From assembly GCA_037127315.1 (NCBI GenBank), contig JBBBDQ010001945.1, positions 88,501 to 152,500 of the forward strand: a stretch of DNA of 64,000 nucleotides, read 5' to 3'. Below the pieces are notes generated by a model. It was not told the origin of the DNA and made no database searches. It saw nothing but the letters and a program-made list of their open reading frames with translations. This document shows positions 9,164 to 18,116 of the stretch, one piece after another. Positions within the stretch are counted from its first letter, which is position 1, and each line of letters opens with the position of its first letter. The DNA is from Ascarosepion bandense (taxonomy: Eukaryota > Mollusca > Cephalopoda > Sepiida > Sepiidae). A program made the position numbers and the translations under genes.

Positions 9164-9782
9164 ATCTACAGGTTGAGTGTTTTGACTTTGTGGTGACAAG
9201 TCCTGTCCATCTCTACACTGTGTCAATGTGTAGTTTATTTCTCACCTTTCTACTTTTTTAAAGACACTAACCTGATAACACATAGAAAATTTTGTTTCTG
9301 GGGCATATTGCTTGTCTTCTTGGATTTTGAATGTTTTGATAAAATTAAACTGTTTGAAATTTTTTGTTGTCTGAAGAGATAGGTACGAAAAAGTTACCCA
9401 CTAAAATAAATTATGGTTTATTACCATTTTAGATGTTGTGTTGAGTTTTCCTTTATGAATATCATATTGCTGTGATTAATATCCATTGAACTCTCTTTAT
9501 AGATTTATATCTTTAATATTTCAAATAAATCTTTTTGGATTATTCTCTCTGTTTATAGATTTGAAATCCTTACCTACATATGCAATGATGTCGAATATAT
9601 CTACGCATTGTGCATTCAGCAATGAATTAGAACACCCTCAGCTATTGGGCATGTATAATGATAATATACACTCTAAAAGTCTGCCTCCTTCTACCGAGCG
9701 CCCGTAGCTCAGAGGTAGAATCACCAACTGACGCCAATTCGGTCGAGTTTTAATCCTGGGTAAAAAGCAATTGGCTGTCTAA

Positions 9783-9826
9783 CTGTACTGATGAGCTATG
9801 ATACAGTGAAACAGATCTGTCTGTGA
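9783..9826 (+). ncRNA. Hammerhead ribozyme motif, type I (SINE unit 1)
   Basis: Core CTGATGA (9788-9794) and GAAA (9808-9811) are both intact. Stem III is ACA/TGT around loop GATC, followed by cleavage triplet GTC ending at 9821. Stem II (GCTAT with ACAGT) has one mismatch and a G-U pair. Stem I (CTGTA with TGTGA) rests on wobble pairs because both CpG sites have decayed, so activity may be weak. Confidence 0.7.
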
Positions 9827-10089
9827 ATGACTATTTACACTCTCACACCCTGATTGAGCACTCTGGAAGAATTGTAGACTTTGAAAAACAGTAGCTACTC
9901 TGGCATCTACGCATCGTTCATTCAGCAATGAATTAGAACACTCTCAGATATTGGGCATGTATAATGATAATATACACACTAAAAAGTCTGCCTCCTTCTA
10001 CCGAGCACCTGTAGCTCAGAGGTAGAATTGCCAACTGATGCCAGTTCGGTCAGGTTTCAATCCTGGGTAAAAAGCAATCGGCTGTCTAA

Positions 10090-10133
10090 CCGTACTGATG
10101 AGCTGTGATACAGCAAAACAGATCTGTTTGCGG
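10090..10133 (+). ncRNA. Hammerhead ribozyme motif with G12 lost (SINE unit 2)
   Basis: All three stems are preserved: stem I CCGTA (10090-10094) with TGCGG (10129-10133), stem II GCTGT/ACAGC (10102-10106 with 10110-10114), and stem III ACA/TGT with loop GATC. Core CTGATGA is at 10095-10101. The second core element reads AAAA instead of GAAA (10115-10118), which removes the catalytic G12, so this copy is predicted inactive. Confidence 0.75.
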
Positions 10134-10141
10134 ATGACTAT

Positions 10142-11440
10142 ATATATATATGTATATACATATATATATGTTATAAGGAGCATTTGGTTTCTAAGGAAAA
10201 GAACAGACTAGAGTTAAAATGTTCAAGAGTGCATATTTGCCAAAAATCAAAATATATACACAGTTGTTTAAAATTTGGCAAATTTTGACCGATTTCTTGA
10301 CTTTGTCAGTCAAGATCACTGTTGGGGGTCAGAGGATAGGTCTGGAACAGATTAGCCATTGGTACAGTTTGATGTATACCCTTCTTCCTGATTGAAATCA
10401 ACATCTGTGAAGTGTTTGAAAGGATGGCAGTCATGTGAGGCGGTGATGTGGACGTTGAATTACTTGGTAAGGTGGGTTGTTGTTAGTTGTTCGAGTTCAT
10501 GGCTTTGGGTCTATTGCAAGACACACACACACGCTCGACCACTAGGGCTCACATAGGCATAACTGCATGTGAACAGTATGGAGCTTAGCATATATATGTA
10601 TATGTGTGATGTTTTGTATATGCATACGCATTTGATTGGGGTATCATGTATCTATTGAGTTTGATGCCAGAGGTTTTGTGTATTTTCATCTCTGTGGTTA
10701 CATATTTCTTACCATCTGTGGAGTTTTTAGTCATGTATGTTTTTATTTTTAGCTTGTGTATTTGCATAAGTATATATCAAATTATGTTTATATGTTCATG
10801 CACTGAAATATGATTGTGTCTGCCATGACCTCATTCATTCAAGGCTAGTCATGTTACGAATCCACTCTGACTTTATTCAATATTGTGGCAATTCAGTCTG
10901 AGTCCAAATAGAATCTTAAAATTTAACATACAAACTGACAAATCAATAAAAACAAAATTTTGAAATTCGTGCATGTGTATATGTGTACATATATTAATCT
11001 TTATATGTGTCTGTTTCCCAGTGTATGTGTATATACTCGTCTATTTTTCCATGTGTGGATATTTGTAGGTTTATTTATGTGTGCATTTCTAAATCTAAGA
11101 AATTGTTAAACTTTGAAAATTTTTTTTAAATTTTGCAATAACAATAAAGTAGATCTAATAGTTAATTAATAATGCTGATCTCAATTTAATCAAATATTAA
11201 TACTAATGCCCCCCAAAATTATTTTTAAGTCTGCTCACATATTCTTCAAATTAGAAGTTGCTTTATTTTGAGTGGTCCCCATTGTACATACAACAATGCC
11301 TCCATGATTAAAGAAGTTTTGCTTGTTTTTAACATTTTAAAACCCTTCAACTTGAAATAAACGTCATCACCTGATAAGGCACAAGAAGTGTCAAAACAAA
11401 ATAGCTACTTTTGTAGTAATATTATAGTATATTCATGTTA
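10142..11440. other. AT-rich intergenic stretch, no gene recognised
   Basis: It starts with a (TA)n tail of the preceding SINE. A short (AC)n lies at about 10520-10532, and long A/T-rich sequence follows. No transposon domain, tRNA-like box or clear tandem repeat was found. The best open frame (10585-10767, minus) is low-complexity. Confidence 0.4.
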
Positions 11441-11447
11441 TAATTCC

Positions 11448-11526
<79 letters not shown>
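11448..11526. repeat. (AT)n(AGAT)n compound microsatellite
   Basis: A run of AT dinucleotides changes to about 11 AGAT tetranucleotides immediately upstream of the Penelope-like remnant. Confidence 0.95.
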
Positions 11527-11529
11527 GAA

Positions 11530-12079
11530 TGACACTTTCTAAAAATGGATATCCTTTGGACATTTTGGATTCCATTATGTGTGAAGTCATTAATAAATTT
11601 TATCAGGTTAAACCGTATGCTGTTAAAAATGTCTGATTTATGTGTGTCTTCCTTCATAGAAGGTGAATCTTTAGTTAGGCTGATTTTGCATTCTATTAGC
11701 AAATGTTCGAGTAATATTTTTTACTCAAACAATTCTTTCTTGCATTCGCAAGGATGTTTTAACTCTACATCACATGAATTCTGTTGTTTATAAATTTGAA
11801 TGTAGTTGTGGATGCAACTACATAGGTAGAACATCTCAGCATTTGGATTATAGAATTAAGCAGCATTTACCAACCCAGAATTTTAAATCTGGTATTAGTC
11901 AACTGGTAAATATATCAAGGTTATCTATAGCACAACATGCAGACTGTTTTTCAATATTATCTAAGTCGCACTTCTTATATTATGTAAAAGTTTTGGAGTT
12001 CATTTACATCAAATCTTATCAGCCTTCTCTCTGTAAGCAGAGAGATTGTTTGTTGGGCTTGAATGTGGTTGGACTCTAG
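11530..12079 (+). pseudogene. Penelope-like element GIY-YIG endonuclease remnant (family 1)
   Basis: Frame 2 from 11774 encodes VVYKFECSCG then CNYIGRTSQHLDYRIKQHLP, a GIY-YIG signature (VYKF...YIGRT) with the downstream Arg/His block. KVLEFIYIKSYQPSLCKQ follows, whose Glu is the expected metal-binding residue. Upstream, frame 1 (to about 11770) carries a segment with GESLVRLI resembling the RT-to-nuclease linker of Penelope-like elements, so a frameshift lies near 11775. The reverse transcriptase is missing. The nuclease itself looks fairly complete at about 95 residues but is cut off from any start, so this is a 5'-truncated, dead copy. Confidence 0.8.
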
Positions 12080-12264
12080 TTCTTTTTTTTTCCCCCTTTC
12101 ATTAGAATTTTCTTTTATTTTCTAAAATAAAATTTCCCAGAAATTAAAGTTGAAGAGATCTGGGACAAAACTGGTTGTTTATTTTAGTTTTTAGTGTATA
12201 GAATATTATCAAAATTCTGCTTGTTCCTTGCTGTTATTAAATTTTGCACCACCAAGAATCATTT

Positions 12265-12267
<3 letters not shown>
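12080..12267. other. 3' flank of the Penelope-like remnant
   Basis: AT-rich sequence with CCCAGAAATTAAAGTTGAAG and GGGACAAAACTGG, a weak TTGAAGA...AAAAC pattern in the place where a hammerhead core could have been. Stems cannot be drawn, so no ribozyme is called. Confidence 0.35.
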
Positions 12268-12326
<59 letters not shown>

Positions 12327-12344
12327 TATATATACACATACACA

Positions 12345-12548
12345 TTTGGAAATGAATTATTTCTGTAACCTAAGTTTTAACTTTTCTGTATCTTCAGGCA
12401 ATTTGTAATTTACTGTAAATCACCAGAAAATACCAAAATGTTTAAACTTATGTTGTAGAAATAACTTATTTCCAAACAAAAAATTTTCAAAAGCTCTACA
12501 ATACAAATGTGCGGAGTACTTTTTAATACTGCTGGGTACTGGTCTAAT
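12345..12548 (-). mobile_element. Second copy of the fold-back repeat
   Basis: The reverse complement begins AAATTAGACCAGTACCCAGC and tracks 2519-2660 (AAATTAGACCAGTACACAG, then GTAGAACTTTTC, then the CTGAAGATAC block). Internally, TTTGGAAATGAATTATTTCTG near 12345 and AGAAATAACTTATTTCCAAA near 12457 form an imperfect inverted pair. Confidence 0.65.
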
Positions 12549-12566
12549 TTAATTATAAGCAAAATG

Positions 12567-12604
<38 letters not shown>

Positions 12605-12606
12605 TA

Positions 12607-12657
12607 TAGTCATCCGCAGACAGATCTGTTTTGCTGTATCACAGCTCATCAGTATGG
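12607..12657 (-). ncRNA. Hammerhead SINE fragment between (AT)n tracts
   Basis: The reverse complement reads CTGATGAGCTGTGATACAGC then AAAACAGATCTGTCTGCGG. Stem II (GCTGT/ACAGC) is perfect and the GTC cleavage triplet is present. The core has AAAA in place of GAAA, as in the copy at 10090-10133, and stem I has one mismatch. The tRNA-like head is gone. Confidence 0.7.
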
Positions 12658-12693
<36 letters not shown>

Positions 12694-12754
12694 GAATGAA
12701 TAAGGAACAAAGAACAAATTTTATAATATATATATATATATACATATAAATCTA

Positions 12755-12904
<150 letters not shown>

Positions 12905-12924
12905 AAAATTTATATATATGTTTG

Positions 12925-12956
<32 letters not shown>

Positions 12957-12958
12957 TG

Positions 12959-13147
12959 TTACGGAAATTAACGAATTTTAACAAAACTTGGTTATAAGCA
13001 ACCGACAATCTGTAATGAATTATTTTGAACATTTTTTTTACCGATACTCGTATTTAAGTAGATATTCTGTTTTTAATTAAACAGTATTTTATATTTATAT
13101 CTACCGGCCTGATTATTTTACAATGAATTTTTATTACGAAAATGTGT
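12959..13147. other. AT-rich spacer
   Basis: No gene or repeat family recognised. Confidence 0.35.
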
Positions 13148-13278
13148 GCTACCCAGCAGGTTCGAATCCTGTCGAATGATACAAATTAAAGGATGTGCGT
13201 TGTGGTGCATTGGATATCGGCTCGGAATGAGAAATGATCGCCCAAGCGTGTATCACGTATGGCACTTAACTGACTGAC
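13148..13278 (+). mobile_element. tRNA-like fragment and internally deleted composite SINE
   Basis: At 13148-13187 a B-box GGTTCGAATCC sits in a tRNA-like half. From about 13191 a second head (GTGCGTTGTGGTGCATTGG, then ATCGGCTCGGAATGAGAAA) is joined directly to TGATCGCCCAAGCGTGTATC and the terminal TGGCACTTAACTGACTGAC. About 200 bp of the usual SINE body is deleted between head and tail. Confidence 0.7.
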
Positions 13279-13292
13279 ATAACAGCAAAATA

Positions 13293-13787
13293 TTAAAAGC
13301 ACACAACAAAAATAGCTCCAACACTAATACCAGTCTGGCCCATAATAGCAACCTCTGTAACTGTAGAAACCCAAACCAATGCCCTATGACCAATAAATGT
13401 TTAACGGAATTCCTGATATATATGTGTTCGGTTTCATCCATGGTGCATCCTAAAGATGAAAAAATATATATCAGAAACTCCATGAATGTATTTAAAAAGT
13501 AATTTTACAATCACCTCTCATCCTTCAATAGCCAAGAAAAACAAAACATGACATCTCTCTCCAAATACTTTAGGAAGTTAAAAGACGAAAATAAAACACT
13601 TAAAGCTAAATGGAAAATCCTCAAACAAGCAATAACAGCTAAATCAATAAAAGAACCATGTTTCTTTTGTCTTCAAGAAAAAATTGAAATTATTAAGTAT
13701 ATGAATATCAACAAGCTTTTAAACAAGAGGCATGAAACCACAGTAAACTGCAAGCACATTAAAGAACTAACCTTACAATCATGCTAA
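13293..13787 (+). pseudogene. Penelope-like element GIY-YIG endonuclease remnant (family 2, Neptune-like)
   Basis: One frame from about 13344 gives a cysteine-rich leader (CNCRNPNQCPMTNKCL), then a degenerate GIY-YIG start (IYMCSVS...KIYIRNS). One in-frame stop follows at about 13500, then FYNHLSSFNSQ. From 13548 come LSKYFRKLKDEN and WKILKQA, CFFCLQEKIEIIKY (with the conserved Glu) and LLNKRHETTVNCKH. The order Cys motif, GIY-YIG, NHxSSF, LSKYxWxLK, CxLCxxEK matches the nuclease of Neptune-type Penelope-like elements as I know it. It is broken by a stop, and the YIG positions are mutated. Distinct from the family at 11.5 kb. A hammerhead lies 0.8 kb downstream on the same strand. Confidence 0.78.
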
Positions 13788-13860
13788 AAAAACACTACAA
13801 AAGCCATGCTAGGACCCCTTAAAAATGATACACTTTCATAGTATTAACAACACTCTTACA

Positions 13861-14290
13861 CACACCACAATCCGTGAACTAATTTAAAATTTAAAAAAAT
13901 TAAAAATGTTATAGAAAAAATCAATTTCCTAAATTCAAAATTAAGATTAATTATAAAAACTGTGCTTAAACACGCATTAAATTTTTCCTGTTACCTTAAA
14001 TACAAACATACCTATTACCTATTTACCCATTACCTTAAATACAACATTAAATCTTACCTCCTATATTAAATTCTACCTATTACGCACCCATTACCTACTA
14101 ACCTATTACCTTAAATACTAACATTAAATTTTAACTCTTACATTAAATCTTACCTATTACACACCACAAACTGTGATCTAATTTAAAATTTAAAATTTAG
14201 TAGAAAAAATTGATTTCCTAAATCCAAAATTAAGGTTAAATATACAAAATTAGATTAATTATAAAAACTGTGCTAAAATACAAAAATATT
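13861..14290. repeat. Internal direct duplication and TTACCTATTAC-type repeats
   Basis: CTAATTTAAAATTTAAAA...ATTAATTATAAAAACTGTGCT occurs near 13878-13967 and again near 14177-14275, about 300 bp apart. The DNA between is an irregular repeat of CTTAAATACAACATTAAATC and ACCTATTAC words. It lies between the nuclease remnant and the hammerhead, so may be Penelope-like 3' untranslated DNA. Confidence 0.65.
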
Positions 14291-14607
14291 CTATAGCTGT
14301 ACAAATAAGCTGTAAGTTCAATCCCATCACTCCCCACCCCTTACACCTCCCTACTCTGCTCCTCTAAGAAATCCAAAGGATAAAGTCTAGTTGCAAAATC
14401 ATAAAACTTACATCCTATCTGCTAATGTTAAATCTGTTTACAAAATTCCCAGACACTCATTAATCAACTATATTCACTACCCACACCAATTTCTTCAAAA
14501 TTCAAATGGACAATTCCCAAGACTTATTCCTTTATCACTAACCCCCACCAACATCCCACACACAACTCAACAAATATAAGAAAAGAGGCTTTCCATTCCT
14601 GTCCACA
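14291..14607 (+). other. Probable 3' untranslated region of Penelope-like family 2
   Basis: C-rich, G-poor sequence between the nuclease remnant and the hammerhead. The open frame at 14391-14579 has no recognised domain. Position and composition suggest retroelement 3' DNA; this is inference. Confidence 0.4.
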
Positions 14608-14663
14608 CCACCTGATGAGACATTGTAGTTTTAATGTCGAAACAAATGTACGATTTGTAGTGG
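14608..14663 (+). ncRNA. Hammerhead ribozyme, type I, complete core (Penelope-associated)
   Basis: Stem I is CCAC (14608-14611) with GTGG (14660-14663). The core CTGATGA is at 14612-14618. Stem II is GACATT (14619-14624) with AATGTC (14633-14638), six perfect pairs beginning with the required G10.1-C11.1. GAAA is at 14639-14642. Stem III pairs ACAAAT (14642-14647) with ATTTGT (14653-14658). The cleavage triplet GTA ends at 14659. Every invariant hammerhead residue is present. Hammerheads in Penelope-like elements are already known, and the GIY-YIG remnant upstream on the same strand supports that source. Stem I is short, as in small type I forms. Confidence 0.88.
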
Positions 14664-14725
14664 ATATATAACAAATTTGTACATGTTCTAAAATATAATT
14701 TATAATAAATATATATATATATATA

Positions 14726-14965
14726 TTTTTAATCGTATCACCCCGAGCAAGTTGGTAATGCCACTAATGTGCAGGGGGCTACGTAATAGTGAAAAGATTG
14801 GGAAAGAGAAAGCCAGAAACCACATCCTAAACAGGGAACAAGGGATGAGCCTCTTAACCCGTTCAACAGACGTGGGTGGAGTGTGAACCAGGCAATAGAT
14901 AGATCTATCTACTCCAATTAAAGATCTATCTACTCCAATTAGATCTATCTCCTCCAATTGGATCT
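14726..14965 (-). mobile_element. SINE-like element sharing the resident LINE 3' tail
   Basis: The reverse complement ends GTAGCCCCCTGCACATTAGT...CTTGCTCGGGGTGATACGATT, the terminal 55-60 bp of the LINE seen at 21.3, 26.2, 33.0 and 34.1 kb. The upstream body (GGTTCACACTCCACCCACG, GGGTTAAGAGGCTC, GTGGTTTCTGGCTTTCTC) is not LINE coding sequence but is shared with 21017-21217. The 5' end lies among repeats of AGATCTATCTACTCCAATT (14899-14965). Confidence 0.65.
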
Positions 14966-15479
14966 ATATATATATATAGGATAAAGAAAAAATAAAAAAC
15001 ATTTATCAATTTATTTATCCTTTTGTCAATTATCCTATCATTCTGTCAGATATTGCATCATATTTGATGTTCTTGATTCTGATTTATATATATATATATA
15101 AACTTAAGCTGTGAATTAATAGAATCCACTATGAATACTGTTGTAATGTTCTAAAATGTTTATAAAAAGAACAGTTTTTCATGCTTTAACACATGTATGA
15201 CCATGACATTACACCATAATAAATTTCATTTTGGATAATATTAATTTTCTAATGAATGCTAAGCAATTTGTCAACCGTTACATTTTAAACAAGAAGAAAA
15301 TTTACAGTTATTTTTAGAATCACAGTTTTGCAGTTATTTTTTGTTACCACAACTCACACTCCTGAACATGAGTTCAAAAGGAGGTGAAAGTAACGCATAA
15401 TTCAATAAGTCCCAGGCCTGACATATAAATGGCGCCACTCATAAAAAAATCCATATGATTTCTATAAAGTACTATATAC
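14966..15479. other. AT-rich spacer
   Basis: Short TATATA tract near 15086-15100; otherwise no gene or repeat family recognised. Confidence 0.4.
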
Positions 15480-15870
15480 AAAAAGTAATATATATATAAT
15501 TTTTATATAATAATGTATAAAAATATATTATATGTATAATATATAATCATGGTTATTATATAATATGGATTATATATTATCTATTAAATAGATAATTTAT
15601 TATAATTAATAATATATGATAATGCACATTATATCATTATAGAAGATTAATGATTGAGGACAATACTTTATAATGGATTATGCATGATGATGGATCATAC
15701 ATTATAATGGATAATATATTATAGGGATAATATATTATAGGGATAATATATTATAATGGATAGTATATGCTCATTGCTAAAACATTTAAATTGATTATAT
15801 ATGATAATGCATGATATATAAAATGGATAATATATAAAATGGTTAATACATTATAATGTAATGATATATA
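15480..15870. repeat. AT-rich minisatellite, same word family as 0.9-2.1 kb
   Basis: Repeats of GGATAATATATTATA and ATAATGGATAA, including two adjacent GGGATAATATATTATA copies at about 15724-15757. Confidence 0.8.
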
Positions 15871-16015
15871 CATGGCACCGCTAGTAAAAAATCCAAGTAA
15901 TTTTTATGAAGTACTAATCTTCAAATGGCAATTGACAAAATTTGGGCCCAATCAAATCATTAGTTTACAAATTACAGTTATTTAAGTGAAGCTACTGTTT
16001 TAAATTTTCAAAACA

Positions 16016-17140
16016 ATGGAAAAATCTGAATTTTGTGTGTTGATAAAGTACTGCTTTCTGTTGGGAAAAATACTGTTCAAGTAAAGCAATGGCTTGATAA
16101 GTGTCATTTCCATTGGAAACAAACAATTAGAAAGAGGTGGTATGCTGACTTTAAATTCAGCTGTACAGATACAAATGAGGCTGAATGCTTAGGTCACCAA
16201 AAATTGGCAGTTGTTCCAGAAAACGCCCAAAAATTCTACAAAGTCATTTTGGCTGATCATAAACTGAAGTTGCGTGAGATAGCAGAGGAGTTGAAGATAT
16301 CTGAAGGTAGTGTACTCACTATTTTGCATGAACATTTGTCAATGACAAAGCTGTGTTCAACAAGAAGGAGTTTTTGCCTAAATATGTGACAATGGATGAA
16401 ACATGGATCCACCACTTCATTCAAGTAAAATTGGCAGTCAGCTGAGTGGACAGCAGCAGGTGAAAGCCATTCAAAACAACCAAAAGCACAAACATCATCA
16501 AGCAAGGTTTTGGCTTCTTTATTTTGGGATGTGCAAGGTATTTTGTTTATTGATCATCTTGAGAAAGGAAAAACCATCAACAGCAAATATTATGCAGTGT
16601 AACCCTGACATAAGAGAGTTGTCGGGACCGGATAAAAGTTATCTTATATCAGTGTTTTGTCTATTCTATATACATTGCCACAGGCTCTTTGGGACCAGAT
16701 AAAATCGCTCTTATATTTGGGTTTCTCTTATACCCGGGTTATACTGCATAGCATCATTGGTGCATCTGAAGAAAGAAATTGCCAAAAAACAGCTACAAAT
16801 GAAGAAGAAAAAAGTTATCTTTCACCAAGACAACACACCATATCACAAGTTGATTGCAACAATGGCAAAACTACATGAATTGCATTTTGAATTACTTCTC
16901 CGCCCACACTATTCTTCTGGCTGTTTGCAGACCTCAAAAGAATGCTCCAGGAAAAGAGATTTGGCTTCAGTGAAAAAGTGATATTAGAAAGTGAGGGGTA
17001 TTTTGAAGCCAAAGACAAATTGCTTTACAAAAAAAATATTGAATTGTTAGAGAACTGTTAGAATCAGTGTATCACCCTAGAAGGAGACTATGTTGATGAA
17101 TAAAGTCAAATTTTGCCTAAAAGTTGTTGTTTTATTAGTT
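16016..17140 (+). pseudogene. Mariner (Tc1/mariner) transposase pseudogene, interrupted by a MITE
   Basis: Coding begins at ATG 16016 with a frameshift near 16070. The DNA-binding half shows VKQWLDK, RWYADF, DTNEAE and LREIAEELKISEGSV (helix-turn-helix), then LHEHLSM. The catalytic half has MDETWIHHF near 16393 (first Asp), FIDHLEKGK, and FHQDNTPYH near 16822 (second Asp). The third Asp region (normally SPDLAPSDF) is deleted: HPHYSSGC runs straight into LQTSKEC. The C-terminus EGYFEAKDK...CITLEGDYVDE ends at about 17100. Several stops, the lost third Asp and a MITE at 16593-16748 make it dead. Clear terminal inverted repeats were not found. Confidence 0.87.
16593..16748. mobile_element. 156-bp MITE inserted in the mariner ORF, TA target duplication
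   Basis: The left end TGCAGTGTAACCCTGACATA and right end, complement of TGCAGTATAACCCGGGTATA, form imperfect 20-25-bp terminal inverted repeats. TA dinucleotides lie directly outside at 16591-16592 and 16749-16750. The mariner reading resumes on the far side, so insertion came after mariner. A TA duplication with CAGT-type ends suggests a pogo/Tigger or other Tc1/mariner-superfamily derivative. Confidence 0.75.
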
Positions 17141-17384
17141 AGACTCAGGGTTTATTGAGTAATAAAATCATCTGTCAAAGTTACATTCATTTCTGACATC
17201 TTTCAATTATAATTCGTGACAGATTATCTGTGAATATGAAGGAATTTTATTAAAAATCTGTAGACACAATGTTTACAGTTTATTTAATCTGACATGCTTA
17301 AAAGAAAATCTGCTGCCTAAATATACAGATTATTGTATTGTTGACTAAAATTTTAGTCAACAATATAATAATCCTCACTCATAC
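17141..17384. other. AT-rich spacer containing a perfect 30-bp palindrome
   Basis: Positions 17336-17365 form a perfect palindrome centred between 17350 and 17351 (half-site TATTGTTGACTAAAA minus the first base). GAAAATCTGCTGCCTAAATA nearby resembles the outer side of the inverted-repeat element at 9.1 kb. Confidence 0.7.
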
Positions 17385-17820
17385 ACACAGTAAAAAGAAC
17401 CTTCAGATATTGGAGGCTATCTACATTAAATCAAAACAACCCACACTTAATAAAATCATGTTTAAATCTGGTCATAACACATTACATTGCATTTAAATAT
17501 ATGGTTCCTTTAACATTTTGAGCTCTCACATGATGTGACATCATAAAATCGCATTACAAATTTATGAACTGTGTTTGCTATTTGGTAACTGTTATCATTG
17601 CTTAGCAAAGTTTTATGTGAATACAAGATAAAATCATCATTGATAGTGGATGTTTTTATGTTAACATCCTTGTAACCTCTCTGAAGATGGCTCATGTGAG
17701 CTGAAAGCTTAGAAACAACATAAAAAAAAATTATCCAAATACTGGAGAATTTTTGTCTTTATTTTAACCTGAAATTAAAGCCAAAATACGATTCTTATAC
17801 TTAACAGTATATGTTTAGAA
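17385..17820. mobile_element. Second copy of the 0.6-kb inverted-repeat element (reverse orientation)
   Basis: GTAAAAAGAACCTTCAGATATTGGAGG through CTGAAGATGGCTCATGTGAG (17681-17700) and TTTTGTCTTTATTTTAACC match 8489-8990 read on the opposite strand. One terminal arm is retained (about 17750-17820); the other arm is not evident. Confidence 0.65.
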
Positions 17821-17841
17821 TATATATATATATATATATAT

Positions 17842-18069
17842 AGTCATCTGCAGACAGATCTGTTTCGCTGTATAACGGCTCATCAGTACAGTTAGACATC
17901 TGATTGCTTTTAGCCAGGATTGAAACCTGACCGAACTGACATCAGTCAGCAGTTCTACCTTTGAGCTATGGGTGCTCAGTAGAAGAAGGCAGACTTTTAG
18001 CATGTGATATACAATGTAAACATACGCCAGTAGCTAAGAGTGTTCTAATTCATTACTGAATGAATGATG

Positions 18070-18074
<5 letters not shown>
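17842..18074 (-). mobile_element. tRNA-derived SINE with hammerhead motif, single copy between (AT)n tracts
   Basis: The reverse complement starts at a (TA)n tract near 18074 (ATTCAGTAATGAATTAGAAC) and runs through the A-box-like CATAGCTCAAAGGTAGAA and B-box-like GGTTTCAATCC. It ends with the hammerhead at 17848-17891 and the next (TA)n tract. It matches one unit of the 9.6-kb dimer. (TA)n at both sides suggests the tail and the target are both TA-rich. Confidence 0.85.
17848..17891 (-). ncRNA. Hammerhead ribozyme motif, type I, best-preserved SINE copy
   Basis: On the minus strand, stem I CTGTA (17887-17891) pairs with TGCAG (17848-17852), five pairs with one G-U. CTGATGA is at 17880-17886. 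Stem II GCCGT/ACAGC gives four of five pairs. GAAA (17863-17866) is intact. Stem III ACA/TGT closes loop GATC, and the cleavage triplet is GTC (C at 17853). All invariant core residues are present, so this is the SINE copy most likely to self-cleave. Confidence 0.82.

Positions 18075-18116
<42 letters not shown>

Larger units (their letters stand above)
9598..10141 (+). mobile_element. Tandem dimer of tRNA-derived SINE carrying hammerhead motifs
   Basis: Two direct units begin CTACGCAT at 9601 and 9907 (306 bp apart). In each, CTGCCTCCTTCTACCGAGC leads into a tRNA-like head. This has A-box CGTAGCTCAGAGGTAGAA and B-box-like GAGTTTTAATCC in unit 1 or GGTTTCAATCC in unit 2. A hammerhead fold then precedes the end of the unit, and unit 2 ends directly in a (TA)n tail at 10142. 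Tandem units with a Pol III promoter and a self-cleaving motif resemble schistosome Sm-alpha elements and animal retrozymes. Other copies are at 17842-18074 and 12607-12657. Confidence 0.85.

Noticed and set aside
12150..12180. TTGAAGA...AAAAC downstream of Penelope-like family 1 as a hammerhead
   Set aside because: Core residues are changed and no convincing stems can be drawn.
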